Source of the DNA: Pseudomonas palleroniana
Lineage (GTDB): Bacteria; Pseudomonadota; Gammaproteobacteria; Pseudomonadales; Pseudomonadaceae
Length of the DNA: 64,000 bases
NCBI RefSeq assembly: GCF_003031675.1
Contig: NZ_PYWX01000030.1
Location: forward strand, 1-64,000
Reading direction: 5' to 3'
Part shown: positions 50,308-60,671 of the stretch, piece after piece
How positions within the stretch are numbered: the first letter of the stretch is position 1
Layout: the number at the start of each line of letters is the position of its first letter
The notes under the pieces: model-generated
Database searches by the model: none
What the model saw: only the letters and a program-made list of their open reading frames with translations
Told to the model about the DNA's origin: nothing
Made by a program: the position numbers and the translations under genes

Positions 50308-51765
50308 TCAGAGCAGCACCACGTCGTATTGTTCCTGGGAATACATGGTTTCAACCTGAAAACGGATGGTGCGCCCGATAAAACCTTCCAGCTCCGCGAC
50401 GTTACCGGACTCCTCATCCAGCAATCGATCGACCACTTTCTGGTTGGCGAGCACTCTATAGCCTTCGGCCTGGTAGGCTCGCGCCTCCCGTAAGATTTCC
50501 CGGAAAATCTCGTAGCAAACCGTTTCTGGGGTCTTCAACTTGCCGCGCCCCTGGCAACTGCTGCAAGGCTCGCACAGCACCTGCTCAAGGCTTTCACGGG
50601 TACGCTTGCGGGTCATCTGCACAAGGCCAAGCTCGGTGATACCGATGATATTGGTCTTGGCGTGATCGCGCTCCAGTTGCTTCTCCAGCGTGCGCAACAC
50701 CTGACGCTGGTGCTCTTCGTCTTCCATGTCGATGAAGTCGATGATGATGATGCCACCGAGGTTGCGCAGGCGCAGTTGGCGGGCAATCGCCGTAGCCGCT
50801 TCGAGGTTGGTCTTGAAGATGGTTTCTTCCAGGTTGCGGTGCCCTACGAACGCGCCCGTATTCACGTCGATGGTGGTCATGGCTTCTGCCGGGTCTACCA
50901 CAAGATAGCCTCCGGACTTGAGTGGCACCTTGCGCTCCAGGGCTTTCTGAATTTCATCTTCGACGCCATACAGGTCAAAGATTGGACGTTCGCCAGGGTA
51001 GTGTTCCAGGCGATCGGCAATTTCCGGCATCAGTTCGGCAACAAACTGCGTGGTGCGCTGGAAGGTTTCCCGCGAGTCGATGCGAATTTTCTCGATCTTT
51101 GGGCTGACCAGGTCGCGCAGGGTGCGCAGCGCCAGGCCCAGGTCTTCATAGATGACGCTCGGTGCGCCAACGGTCTTGATCTGCGCGCCTATCTGGTCCC
51201 ACAAACGCCGCAGGTAACGGATGTCCATCAGGATCTCATCCGCGCCGGCGCCTTCAGCGGCCGTGCGCAGGATAAAACCACCCGCTTCCTTGATGCCCTC
51301 AGCGGCCACACAATCACTGACGACCTTTTTCAGGCGCTCACGCTCGGCTTCGTCTTCGATTTTCAGCGAGATGCCGACATGGGCAGTACGGGGCATGTAC
51401 ACCAGGTAGCGTGATGGAATCGATAGCTGGGTGGTCAGGCGTGCGCCCTTGGAGCCGATAGGGTCCTTGGTGACTTGCACGACCAGGCTCTGCCCTTCAT
51501 GCACCAGAGCACTGATGCTTTCCACCGCCGGGCCTTCGCGCAGGGAAATTTCCGAGGCATGGATAAACGCAGCACGGTCCAGGCCGATATCGACGAACGC
51601 TGCCTGCATCCCCGGTAACACGCGCACCACTTTGCCTTTATAGATATTGCCGACGATCCCGCGCTTCTGGGTGCGCTCGACATGCACTTCTTGCAGAACA
51701 CCGTTCTCTACCACCGCCACGCGCGATTCCATCGGCGTGATATTGATCAGAATCTCTTCACTCAT
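50308..51765 (-). CDS. rng: Ribonuclease G
   Basis: The 485-residue endoribonuclease has an N-terminal S1-like domain (about 36-120), an RNase H-like and DNase I-like catalytic region with the Asp residues in TTIDVNTGAFVG and GGIIIIDFIDM, and a Zn-link CEPCSSCQGRGKL near 405. It matures 16S rRNA 5' ends and decays mRNAs. The 542-residue frame is rejected in favour of the ATG at 51765. Confidence 0.96.
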   Translation of the reverse strand: MSEEILINITPMESRVAVVENGVLQEVHVERTQKRGIVGNIYKGKVVRVLPGMQAAFVDIGLDRAAFIHASEISLREGPAVESISALVHEGQSLVVQVTKDPIGSKGARLTTQLSIPSRYLVYMPRTAHVGISLKIEDEAERERLKKVVSDCVAAEGIKEAGGFILRTAAEGAGADEILMDIRYLRRLWDQIGAQIKTVGAPSVIYEDLGLALRTLRDLVSPKIEKIRIDSRETFQRTTQFVAELMPEIADRLEHYPGERPIFDLYGVEDEIQKALERKVPLKSGGYLVVDPAEAMTTIDVNTGAFVGHRNLEETIFKTNLEAATAIARQLRLRNLGGIIIIDFIDMEDEEHQRQVLRTLEKQLERDHAKTNIIGITELGLVQMTRKRTRESLEQVLCEPCSSCQGRGKLKTPETVCYEIFREILREARAYQAEGYRVLANQKVVDRLLDEESGNVAELEGFIGRTIRFQVETMYSQEQYDVVLL

Positions 51766-51835
51766 GGCTGGGTCTCGTTCAGGCGTTTTCACAATAGTGG
51801 CCGATCGCTTAAGGCTGGGCGCTGGAGTGAAGCGA

Positions 51836-52432
51836 TCAGCGCACGGTGAGGTTTTGCCAACAGGGTATGCCGAATTGGCCAAGCAGTTGCGCGGTTTCGC
51901 ACACCGGCAAGCCGACCACGGCGGAATAACTGCCATTGAGACCGGTCACAAATACCGAACCCAACCCTTGAATAGCATAGCCCCCCGCCTTGTCCTGAGG
52001 TTCGCCACTGTGCCAGTAAGTTGTAGCCTCTTCGACAGAAACCCCGCGAAAACGTACACGGCTGCTTACACATTGGGTTACGCAGCGCAGCCCATCAGTA
52101 ACAGCAATCGCGGTGAGGACTTCATGCTCGCGATCAGAAAGCGCCAGCAACATCGCCAGCGCATCGGCCTGATCCACCGGCTTGCCGAGGATCTGGCCGT
52201 CGACGATCACAGCCGTGTCGGCACCCAACACACATGCGCCGGAAGAATGTTCAAGCGCAGCAAAACCTGCCATGGCCTTGCCACGCGCAAGACGCTCGAC
52301 ATAGGCAACGGCGGGTTCGTTTGCAAGAGGAGTTTCATCAATAGCGGCGCTGACCACGGTGAAAGGCACACCGATCTGGGTTAGCAGCTCACGTCGCCTC
52401 GCAGAGCCCGAGGCCAGATAAAGCGAATTCAT
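51836..52432 (-). CDS. maf: Maf family nucleotide pyrophosphatase
   Basis: The 198-residue enzyme begins [14 protein letters not shown], the Maf signature, and carries the catalytic [16 protein letters not shown] block near 70. Maf proteins hydrolyse dTTP, UTP or modified nucleotides. The ATG at 52432 has AGGGAG upstream. It precedes rng and follows mreD, as in the usual mre-maf-rng order. Confidence 0.94.
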   Translation of the reverse strand: MNSLYLASGSARRRELLTQIGVPFTVVSAAIDETPLANEPAVAYVERLARGKAMAGFAALEHSSGACVLGADTAVIVDGQILGKPVDQADALAMLLALSDREHEVLTAIAVTDGLRCVTQCVSSRVRFRGVSVEEATTYWHSGEPQDKAGGYAIQGLGSVFVTGLNGSYSAVVGLPVCETAQLLGQFGIPCWQNLTVR

Positions 52433-52483
52433 TCCAGACTCTCCCTGTAGAGTTCGATAACCAGGCAGAGCCTCGCAATCCAT

Positions 52484-52972
52484 TCAATTGATTTTATAAC
52501 GACGACGCAGGCCGCGCAGGCCGAAACTGATCCAGGGCCACAGTAGCGCACTGACCAGAGCCGGTAACACCAATGCCAGGGTTGGCTGGCGGTTACCGGT
52601 CAAGGCGCTGAGCCATAGTTGCACCAACTGCGCCAGGCCGAAGATCACCAGGATCACCAGGCACTGCTGCCACATCGGAAACATGCGCAGGCGCTGTTGC
52701 AACGACAGCACCAGAAAGGTAATCAGGGTCAGGATCAACGCGTTCTGCCCAAGCAAAGTGCCATAGAGCACATCTTCCGCCAAGCCCAGAAACATCGCAG
52801 TGACCATGCCCACTTTGTGCGGCAGGTTCAGCGACCAGAAGGCCAGCAGCAATGCCAGCCACAGTGGGCGCAGGATCTCCATGAATTGCGGCAGTGGCGA
52901 CACGCTGAGCAGCAAACCGATGGCAAATGTCAGCCAGACGATCCAGCCATTGCGCGAATGAGTACCGGCCAT
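52484..52972 (-). CDS. mreD: Rod-shape protein MreD
   Basis: The 162-residue membrane protein has about five hydrophobic segments and matches MreD, which links MreC with the elongasome. Its start overlaps the mreC stop by one base. Confidence 0.92.
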   Translation of the reverse strand: MAGTHSRNGWIVWLTFAIGLLLSVSPLPQFMEILRPLWLALLLAFWSLNLPHKVGMVTAMFLGLAEDVLYGTLLGQNALILTLITFLVLSLQQRLRMFPMWQQCLVILVIFGLAQLVQLWLSALTGNRQPTLALVLPALVSALLWPWISFGLRGLRRRYKIN

Positions 52973-54042
52973 TATTCCTCCCTCTGCCGCGTAGTTGCCG
53001 GGGTGGTTGCCGCCGGCCTGGCGGCTGGCGTCGCGGCCGGTGGTTTAGCTGCTGCCGGTTTGGCTGGCCGCGCACTGTGGGCGGCCGGCTTGGCCGGGGT
53101 TGCTACGGGCGCCGCCGGAGCGGCTGCCGGTGCAGGCGGCCCTACGAACGCGGGCTTCGGCACCGTCGCCGGAATGATCGGCGCCGTACCGTTTTGCTTG
53201 TCTTCCGCCTCTTGGGCCTGCGCGGCGTCATTGGCGCGCTCTTCCGGCGTGCGGTTGTCACTGAAGACCAGCAGCAGGTAACGGCTACGGTTGAGGGCAG
53301 CGGTCGGCACGGCGCGGACAATGGCGAACGGCTGGCCGGAATCGTGGATCACTTCCTTGACCGTCGCCACCGGGTAGCCGGCGGGGAACCGCTGGCCGAG
53401 ACCGGAGCTGACCAGCAGGTCGCCTTCCTTGATGTCGGCGGTATCGGCCACATGCCGCAGTTCCAGGCGCTCCGGATTGCCGGTGCCGCTGGCGATTGCA
53501 CGCAAGCCGTTACGGTTGACCTGCACCGGGATGCTGTGGGTCGTGTCGGTCAGCAACAATACTCGCGAGGTGTAGGGCATCAGCTCAACCACCTGGCCCA
53601 TCAAGCCACGGGCATCGAGCACCGGCTGGCCAAGGACCACACCGTCGCGCTCACCCTTGTTGATGATGATGCGATGGGTAAACGGGTTGGGGTCCATGCC
53701 GATCAACTCGGCCACTTCGACCTTCTCGTTGACCAGTGCGGAAGAATTGAGCAACTCGCGCAGCCGAACGTTCTGCTCGGTAAGGGCCGCGAGCTTTTGC
53801 AGGCGCCCCTGCAGCAGCAGGTTTTCAGTCTTGAGTTTTTCGTTCTCGGCAACCAGCTCGGTGCGGCTGCCGAATTGGCTGGCCACGCCCTGGTAGAGAC
53901 GTTGCGGCAGGTCGGTGATCCAGTAGGTCTGCATCAGCACCAGCGACATCTGGCTACGCACAGGCTTGAGCAGCGCAAAGCGGGCATCGACCACCATCAG
54001 CGCGACCGAAAGCACGACCAGCACCAATAAGCGCACGCCCAA
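52972..54042 (-). CDS. mreC: Rod-shape protein MreC
   Basis: The protein has an N-terminal transmembrane helix (LLVLVVLSVALMVVDA), a coiled coil (about 65-100), the MreC beta-domain core and a long Ala/Pro-rich C-terminal tail (about 280-350). The first usable codon in the frame is a TTG at 54042 with a weak AAAGG seven bases upstream. The frame stays open to 54105 without ATG, GTG or TTG. The strong SD GGGAGGAG sits upstream and is eight bases before an ATT at 54070-54072, which would add ten residues (IKPLFAKGPS). The true start is unresolved. mreB lies upstream on the same strand. Confidence 0.9.
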   Translation of the reverse strand: MGVRLLVLVVLSVALMVVDARFALLKPVRSQMSLVLMQTYWITDLPQRLYQGVASQFGSRTELVAENEKLKTENLLLQGRLQKLAALTEQNVRLRELLNSSALVNEKVEVAELIGMDPNPFTHRIIINKGERDGVVLGQPVLDARGLMGQVVELMPYTSRVLLLTDTTHSIPVQVNRNGLRAIASGTGNPERLELRHVADTADIKEGDLLVSSGLGQRFPAGYPVATVKEVIHDSGQPFAIVRAVPTAALNRSRYLLLVFSDNRTPEERANDAAQAQEAEDKQNGTAPIIPATVPKPAFVGPPAPAAAPAAPVATPAKPAAHSARPAKPAAAKPPAATPAARPAATTPATTRQREE

Positions 54043-54158
54043 TGAGGGGCCTTTGGCGAAAAGCGGTTTAATAAGCCGCTCCTCCCAGGCAAATGTTCTC
54101 TTTATTCATACGGCATCTAACCGGCCTGGATGCAGATTGAAGAAGATAAACGCCAACA

Positions 54159-54180
54159 GGCAGCACTGCAAAGTGCTGCC
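54159..54180 (-). terminator. Stem-loop between mreB and mreC
   Basis: GGCAGCACT, a 4-nt loop and AGTGCTGCC form a perfect 9-bp stem 32-53 bases after the mreB stop. No U-tract follows on the minus strand. Its position fits an attenuator that makes more mreB than mreCD transcript. Confidence 0.5.
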
Positions 54181-54211
54181 TGCCGACGAAGCATGAACCA
54201 TCCTGGCGATC

Positions 54212-55261
<1,050 letters not shown>

Positions 55262-55293
55262 CTAGGCAACGCGTGGGTAAAAAAGTGCGGCAA

Positions 55294-55322
55294 ACTCTAA
55301 CAACGACAGGGATTTTGGGCAA
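55294..55322 (-). promoter_or_regulatory. Sigma-70 promoter of mreB
   Basis: On the minus strand TTGCCC (-35, 55317-55322) and TAGAGT (-10, 55294-55299) are separated by exactly 17 bp. The predicted start is about 40 bp before the mreB ATG, in the divergent gap with gatC. Confidence 0.65.
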
Positions 55323-55459
55323 GGCGCCAATGTGCTAAATTGGCCGACTTTCTGTGCACCAACCCCCACAATCGCGGCCATATGACCGTAGAAATGCGGT
55401 AGTGTTCCGACAATCTAACACACGGACGCCCTCCGTTCTGTTTTCCACTGGAGAATCCC

Positions 55460-55747
55460 ATGGCGCTTGAACGCTCCGACGTGGAAAAAATCGCGCATCT
55501 GGCCTCGCTTGGCCTGAATGACGCCGATCTTCCACAGACCACCGCAGCCCTGAACAGCATTCTCGGGCTGGTTGACCAAATGCAGGCCGTGAATACCGAC
55601 GGTATCGAGCCCCTGGCTCACCCGCTGGAAGCAAGCCAGCGCCTGCGCGCAGACGTCGTGACCGAGCGCAATAACCGCGAGGCTTACCAGTCCATCGCGC
55701 CAGCGGTCGAAAACGGCCTGTATCTGGTTCCGAAAGTCATCGACTAA
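55460..55747 (+). CDS. gatC: Asp-tRNA(Asn)/Glu-tRNA(Gln) amidotransferase subunit C
   Basis: The 95-residue protein is the GatC wrap subunit ([19 protein letters not shown]). It stabilises GatA on GatB. It leads the gatCAB operon, is divergent from mreB, and has GGAG nine bases before the ATG. Confidence 0.94.
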   Translation: MALERSDVEKIAHLASLGLNDADLPQTTAALNSILGLVDQMQAVNTDGIEPLAHPLEASQRLRADVVTERNNREAYQSIAPAVENGLYLVPKVID

Positions 55748-55763
55748 AGGGAAAGAGCCTTTC

Positions 55764-57215
55764 ATGCATCACATGACTCTGGCCGAGATCGCCCGCGGTC
55801 TCGCCGACAAAAAGTTTTCTTCCGAAGAGCTGACCAAGACCCTGCTGGCGCGCATCGCCGAGCACGATCCCAAGGTCAACAGCTTCATCAGCCTCACCGA
55901 GGAACTGGCCTTGAGCCAGGCCAAGGCCGCCGACGAGCGTCGCGCCAACGGTGAACAAGGCGCACTGCTGGGCGCACCGATCGCCCACAAAGACCTGTTC
56001 TGCACCCAGGGCATCCGCACCAGCTGCGGCTCGAAGATGCTCGACAACTTCAAGGCGCCCTACAACGCCACCGTAGTCGCCAAGCTGGCCGCCGCCGGGG
56101 CCGTAACCCTGGGCAAGACCAACATGGACGAATTCGCCATGGGCTCGGCCAACGAGTCGAGCTACTACGGCGCAGTGAAAAACCCGTGGAACCTGGAGCA
56201 TGTGCCCGGCGGCTCGTCCGGGGGCTCGGCTGCGGCCGTCGCCGCACGTTTCCTGCCGGCCGCCACCGCCACCGACACCGGCGGTTCGATCCGCCAGCCT
56301 GCCGCGTTCACCAACCTCACTGGCCTGAAGCCGACCTACGGTCGTGTTTCCCGTTGGGGCATGATCGCGTACGCGTCCAGCCTGGATCAGGGTGGCCCGC
56401 TGGCTCGGACCGCGGAAGACTGCGCAATTTTGTTACAAGGCATGGCAGGCTTCGATAAACAGGACTCCACCAGCATCGATGAGCCAGTGCCAGACTACAG
56501 CGCCAGCCTGAATACGTCGATCAAGGGCCTGCGTATCGGCGTGCCGAAGGAATACTTCAGCGCAGGCCTCGACCCACGTATCAACGAGCTGGTGCACAAC
56601 AGCATCAAGGAGCTGGAAAAGCTCGGCGCCGTGATCAAGGAAATCAGCCTGCCGAACAACCAGCACGCGATTCCGGCCTACTACGTGATCGCCCCGGCGG
56701 AAGCCTCCTCCAACCTGTCGCGTTTCGACGGTGTGCGCTTCGGCTACCGCTGCGAAAACCCGAAAGACCTGACCGACCTGTACAAGCGCTCGCGTGGCGA
56801 AGGCTTTGGCGTGGAAGTACAACGCCGGATCATGGTCGGTGCCTACGCGCTGTCGGCTGGTTACTACGATGCGTACTACCTCAAGGCGCAAAAAATCCGT
56901 CGCCTGATCAAGAACGACTTCATGAGCGCCTTTAATGAAGTCGACGTGATTCTCGGCCCAACCACGCCTAACCCGGCCTGGAAGATCGGCGCCAAGAACA
57001 ACGACCCGATCGCCGAGTATCTGGAAGATTTCTACACCATCACCGCCAACCTCGCGGGCTTGCCTGGCCTGTCCATGCCGGCCGGTTTCGTCGACGGCCT
57101 GCCGGTGGGCGTGCAATTGCTCGCACCGTATTTCCAGGAAGGCCGCCTGCTCAATGTGGCGCACCAGTACCAGTTGAACACTGACTGGCACACTCGCACC
57201 CCTACCGGCTTCTGA
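55764..57215 (+). CDS. gatA: Asp-tRNA(Asn)/Glu-tRNA(Gln) amidotransferase subunit A
   Basis: The 483-residue glutamine amidase subunit has the Ser-cisSer-Lys triad: Lys76 in APIAHKD, Ser151 in PGGSSGG and Ser175 in DTGGSIRQP. It releases ammonia for GatB. A second in-frame ATG three codons later is a possible start. Confidence 0.97.
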   Translation: MHHMTLAEIARGLADKKFSSEELTKTLLARIAEHDPKVNSFISLTEELALSQAKAADERRANGEQGALLGAPIAHKDLFCTQGIRTSCGSKMLDNFKAPYNATVVAKLAAAGAVTLGKTNMDEFAMGSANESSYYGAVKNPWNLEHVPGGSSGGSAAAVAARFLPAATATDTGGSIRQPAAFTNLTGLKPTYGRVSRWGMIAYASSLDQGGPLARTAEDCAILLQGMAGFDKQDSTSIDEPVPDYSASLNTSIKGLRIGVPKEYFSAGLDPRINELVHNSIKELEKLGAVIKEISLPNNQHAIPAYYVIAPAEASSNLSRFDGVRFGYRCENPKDLTDLYKRSRGEGFGVEVQRRIMVGAYALSAGYYDAYYLKAQKIRRLIKNDFMSAFNEVDVILGPTTPNPAWKIGAKNNDPIAEYLEDFYTITANLAGLPGLSMPAGFVDGLPVGVQLLAPYFQEGRLLNVAHQYQLNTDWHTRTPTGF

Positions 57216-57225
57216 GGAGAACACT

Positions 57226-58671
57226 ATGCAATGGGAAGTTGTGATCGGGCTGGAGATTCATACCCAGCTTGCCACCCAATCGAAGATTTTCTCCGGTAGC
57301 GCCACCACGTTCGGCTCAGAGCCCAACACCCAGGCCAGCCTGGTTGACCTGGGCATGCCCGGCGTACTGCCGGTGCTGAACCAGGAAGCGGTGCGCATGG
57401 CGGTGATGTTCGGCCTGGCGATTGACGCCCAGATCGGCCAGCACAACGTGTTCGCGCGCAAGAACTACTTCTACCCGGACCTGCCCAAGGGCTACCAGAT
57501 CAGCCAGATGGAACTGCCGATCGTCGGCAAGGGCCACCTGGACATTCCCCTGGAAGACGGCACGATCAAACGTGTCGGTGTAACCCGCGCCCACCTGGAA
57601 GAAGACGCCGGCAAAAGCCTGCATGAAGAATTCCCGGGGGCCACCGGCATCGACTTGAACCGTGCCGGCACGCCGCTGCTGGAGATCGTGTCCGAGCCGG
57701 ACATGCGCAGCGCCAAGGAAGCCGTAGCCTACGTCAAGACGATCCACGCACTGGTGCGCTACCTGGGCATCTGCGACGGCAACATGGCCGAAGGGTCGCT
57801 GCGTTGCGACTGCAACGTGTCGGTCCGTCCAAAGGGCCAGGTCGAATTCGGCACCCGCTGCGAGATCAAGAACGTCAACTCGTTCCGCTTCATCGAAAAG
57901 GCGATCAACAGCGAAGTGCGTCGCCAGATCGAACTGATCGAAGACGGCGGCAAGGTCATCCAGCAGACCCGCCTGTACGACCCGAACAAAGACGAAACCC
58001 GCGCCATGCGCAGCAAGGAGGAAGCCAACGACTACCGTTACTTCCCCGACCCGGACCTGTTGCCGGTCGTGCTGGAGGACTCGTTCCTCAATGACATCCG
58101 CAGCACCCTGCCGGAACTGCCGCAGCAGAAACGCGAGCGCTTCCAGGAGCAGTTCGGCCTGTCGGTCTACGATGCCAGCGTCCTGGCGTCCAGCCGCGAA
58201 CAAGCCAACTACTTCGAAAAAGTGCTGAGCATCGCCGGCGACGCCAAACTGGCGGCCAACTGGGTGATGGTCGAGCTGGGCAGCCTGTTGAACAAACAGG
58301 GCCTGGAAATCGACGAAGCCCCAGTCACCGCCGAGCAACTGGGCGGCATGCTGCTGCGTATCAAGGACAACACGATCTCCGGCAAAATCGCCAAGACCGT
58401 GTTTGAAGCCATGGCCGCAGGCGAAGGCAGCGCCGACGAGATCATCGAGCAGCGTGGCCTCAAGCAAGTGACCGACAGCGGTGCGATTTCCGCCGTTCTC
58501 GACGAAATGCTCGCGGCCAACGCCGAGCAGGTCGAACAATACCGTGCGGCCGACGAAGCCAAACGCGGCAAGATGTTCGGCTTCTTTGTCGGTCAGGCGA
58601 TGAAAGCATCCAAAGGCAAGGCCAACCCGCAACAGGTGAACGAACTGCTGAAAAGCAAGCTCGAAGGCTGA
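57226..58671 (+). CDS. gatB: Asp-tRNA(Asn)/Glu-tRNA(Gln) amidotransferase subunit B
   Basis: The 481-residue subunit binds the mischarged tRNA and transfers ammonia. It starts [18 protein letters not shown] and carries the conserved EDAGKSLHE and DCNVSVRP blocks. The C-terminal tRNA-binding YqeY-like tail is present (about 330-481). It lies ten bases after gatA. Confidence 0.97.
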   Translation: MQWEVVIGLEIHTQLATQSKIFSGSATTFGSEPNTQASLVDLGMPGVLPVLNQEAVRMAVMFGLAIDAQIGQHNVFARKNYFYPDLPKGYQISQMELPIVGKGHLDIPLEDGTIKRVGVTRAHLEEDAGKSLHEEFPGATGIDLNRAGTPLLEIVSEPDMRSAKEAVAYVKTIHALVRYLGICDGNMAEGSLRCDCNVSVRPKGQVEFGTRCEIKNVNSFRFIEKAINSEVRRQIELIEDGGKVIQQTRLYDPNKDETRAMRSKEEANDYRYFPDPDLLPVVLEDSFLNDIRSTLPELPQQKRERFQEQFGLSVYDASVLASSREQANYFEKVLSIAGDAKLAANWVMVELGSLLNKQGLEIDEAPVTAEQLGGMLLRIKDNTISGKIAKTVFEAMAAGEGSADEIIEQRGLKQVTDSGAISAVLDEMLAANAEQVEQYRAADEAKRGKMFGFFVGQAMKASKGKANPQQVNELLKSKLEG

Positions 58672-58704
58672 CAGCGATGAAGAGACCGGGTGAGCTCGGT
58701 CTAC

Positions 58705-58794
58705 TGTAGGAGGGGGCTTGCCCCCGATGAGGGTGTGCCAGTCAGCAATTCTATTGACTGACTCACCGCTATCGGGGGCCAGCCCCCTCCCACA
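58705..58794. repeat. REP doublet (REPIN), family A variant
   Basis: Inverted copies of GGAGGGGGCTTGCCCCCGAT and its partner flank a 35-40 bp spacer. It lies between gatB and the RlpA-like gene, ending only 22 bp before the latter's start. Confidence 0.92.
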
Positions 58795-58816
58795 TTTGAT
58801 AGTGGGATACCTGGAA

Positions 58817-59188
58817 ATGAAGCGTCTATTCGGCCTCCTGGCCCTGTTCTCCCTGTTGACCGGTTGCGCCAGCGGCCTCATTGATCCCAACGGCTACGAC
58901 GAAACCGGCACCGCCTCCTATTACGGTGCCAAGCACCATGGCAAAAGAACCGCCAGCGGTGAACCCTTCAACCAGAACGCCCTGACGGCCGCCCACCGGC
59001 GCCTGCCCTTCGGCACCCAGGTCAGGGTGACCAACCTCGCCAACAACAGAACCGTGGTGGTCCGCGTCAATGACCGTGGCCCGCACACCCGAGGGCGCTT
59101 GATCGATCTGTCGCGCAAAGCAGCCGAGCAACTGGGTATGCTGGGCAGCGGCACCGCACGGGTTCGTGTGCAAGCCATGAGCAACTGA
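58817..59188 (+). CDS. RlpA-like double-psi beta-barrel lipoprotein
   Basis: The 123-residue protein has a lipobox (SLLTGC, Cys17) and a DPBB domain with the RlpA blocks SYYGAKHHGKRTASGE and VRVNDRGPHTRGRLIDLS. The SPOR domain of the main RlpA is absent. The catalytic triad reported for P. aeruginosa RlpA is Glu, Asp (+3) and His (+11). Here Glu49 and His60 are kept, but the Asp position is Asn52. Lytic transglycosylase activity is therefore uncertain. The frame to 58718 runs through a REP doublet and is rejected. Confidence 0.88.
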   Translation: MKRLFGLLALFSLLTGCASGLIDPNGYDETGTASYYGAKHHGKRTASGEPFNQNALTAAHRRLPFGTQVRVTNLANNRTVVVRVNDRGPHTRGRLIDLSRKAAEQLGMLGSGTARVRVQAMSN

Positions 59189-59199
59189 TCGAGGCCGCC

Positions 59200-60294
59200 T
59201 TGAGTATTTTTGGATTGAACGCACTCTCGCCCTGGAGCCTGGCTGAACTGATCAGCGGCCTGCTGCTGCTGATCGTCGGTGCCGAAATCCTGGTGCGGGC
59301 CGCCGTGCGCCTGGCCGCCAGCCTCAAGGTACGGCCGCTGATCATCGGCTTGAGTATCGTCGCCTTCGGCAGCAGCGCGCCGCAGATGACCGTCAGCCTG
59401 CAAGCCACCCTGGCCGGCAACACCGATATTGCCGTGGGCAGCGTGATCGGCAGCAGCATCTTCAACATCCTGGTGACCCTGGGTTTGTCCGCCCTGGTCA
59501 TTCCATTGCGAGTGTCACGACAATTGGTTCGCCTGGACATCCCGGTCATGATCCTCGCCGGGCTGCTGGTCTTTGCCCTGGCGGCCAACGAAGCGCTGAC
59601 ACCCTTCGATGGCCTGCTGCTGCTCGCCGCCCTGGCGGGCTATCTGGGCCTGTTGCATTACCAGACCCGCCACTCACGCCGCCCACGTACACGGGATACC
59701 GTGGCCAAAGCGCCTTGGCTGAGTAGCGTATTGCTGATGCTGGGCGGGTTCCTGGTGCTGGTGCTGGCCGGGCATTTGCTGCTGGGCGCGGCGGTGGATG
59801 TGGCCGGTGACCTGGGCCTGTCGGAACGCATCATCGGCCTCACGCTGATCGGCGTCGGTACTTCTCTGCCGTGCCTGGCCACCTCGTTGATTGCAGCCCT
59901 GCGTGGCGAGCGGGAAATAGCCGTGGGCAACGTGATTGGCAGCAATTTGTTCAACCTGCTGGGCGTACTGGGTTTTACGGCGTTGATCGCACCGTCGCCA
60001 CTGTCGGTGTCACCCAACGCCCTGGACTTCGACCTGCCGGTGATGCTCGGCGCAATCACCCTGTGCTTGCCGGTGTTCTATACCGGTTACCGCGTCACTC
60101 GCGCCGAAGGCCTGGTGCTGCTGGGGCTGTACCTTGCGTATGGCCTGCATGTGATGGCGTTCACCACCGGCATGCCCCTGGCCAATAAGCTCGAACAATT
60201 GATGCTGTACTACGTTCTGCCGGTGCTGGTGGCGTTGCTGTTGTTCACATCGCTACGGGCCTGGCGTCGTCAACACAAGAGGGAATCGCAATGA
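59200..60294 (+). CDS. CaCA family Ca2+/Na+ (or H+) antiporter, YrbG-like
   Basis: The 364-residue protein has about ten transmembrane segments in two inverted halves. The alpha-repeats are SIVAFGSSAPQMTVS with GSVIGSSIFNIL in the first half and GVGTSLPCLATSL with GNVIGSNLFNLL in the second. The start is TTG at 59200, with GAGG five bases upstream. Substrate (Ca2+ or another cation) is by family. The PcaC-like gene overlaps its end by four bases. Confidence 0.93.
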   Translation: MSIFGLNALSPWSLAELISGLLLLIVGAEILVRAAVRLAASLKVRPLIIGLSIVAFGSSAPQMTVSLQATLAGNTDIAVGSVIGSSIFNILVTLGLSALVIPLRVSRQLVRLDIPVMILAGLLVFALAANEALTPFDGLLLLAALAGYLGLLHYQTRHSRRPRTRDTVAKAPWLSSVLLMLGGFLVLVLAGHLLLGAAVDVAGDLGLSERIIGLTLIGVGTSLPCLATSLIAALRGEREIAVGNVIGSNLFNLLGVLGFTALIAPSPLSVSPNALDFDLPVMLGAITLCLPVFYTGYRVTRAEGLVLLGLYLAYGLHVMAFTTGMPLANKLEQLMLYYVLPVLVALLLFTSLRAWRRQHKRESQ

Positions 60295-60671
60295 CCGATC
60301 AGAAAAAGCCCGGGGTTGAAATGCGTCGCCAAGTCATGGGCGACGCGTTCGTCGAACGCGCCCTGGGCAATGCCACCGAGTTCACCCAACCGTTGCAGGA
60401 TTTCGTCAACGAGCACGCGTGGGGCAGCGTGTGGAATCGCGAAGGCTTGCCCCTGAAGACGCGCAGCCTGATCACCCTCGCCGCCCTGACCGCGCTCAAA
60501 TGCCCGCAAGAGCTCAAAGGCCATGTGCGGGGCGCACTGAATAATGGCTGCACCGTCGAAGAAATTCGCGAAGCGCTGCTGCATTGCGCGGTGTATGCCG
60601 GGGTGCCGGCGGCGATCGATGCGTTTCGTGCGGCCCAGGAAGTCATCGACAGCTACCAGAAGGAAGGTTAG
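60291..60671 (+). CDS. Carboxymuconolactone decarboxylase family protein (PcaC-like)
   Basis: The 126-residue protein has the AhpD-like fold of the carboxymuconolactone decarboxylase family (RSLITLAALTALKCPQEL and LLHCAVYAGVPAA). No other pca gene is nearby, so a protocatechuate role is not supported by context. It overlaps the antiporter gene by four bases, which implies co-translation. Confidence 0.88.
   Translation: MTDQKKPGVEMRRQVMGDAFVERALGNATEFTQPLQDFVNEHAWGSVWNREGLPLKTRSLITLAALTALKCPQELKGHVRGALNNGCTVEEIREALLHCAVYAGVPAAIDAFRAAQEVIDSYQKEG

Noticed and set aside
48135..50381. A 748-codon plus-strand open frame opposite yhdP
   Set aside because: It is fully antisense to YhdP, which has a clear family match. 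The composition is shadow-like and it has no ribosome-binding site.
58718..58816. N-terminal extension of the RlpA-like frame
   Set aside because: It is translated REP sequence and would hide a good lipoprotein signal.
60291..60671. PcaC as part of a protocatechuate pathway
   Set aside because: No other pca gene is nearby and the family is broad, so only the family name is given.
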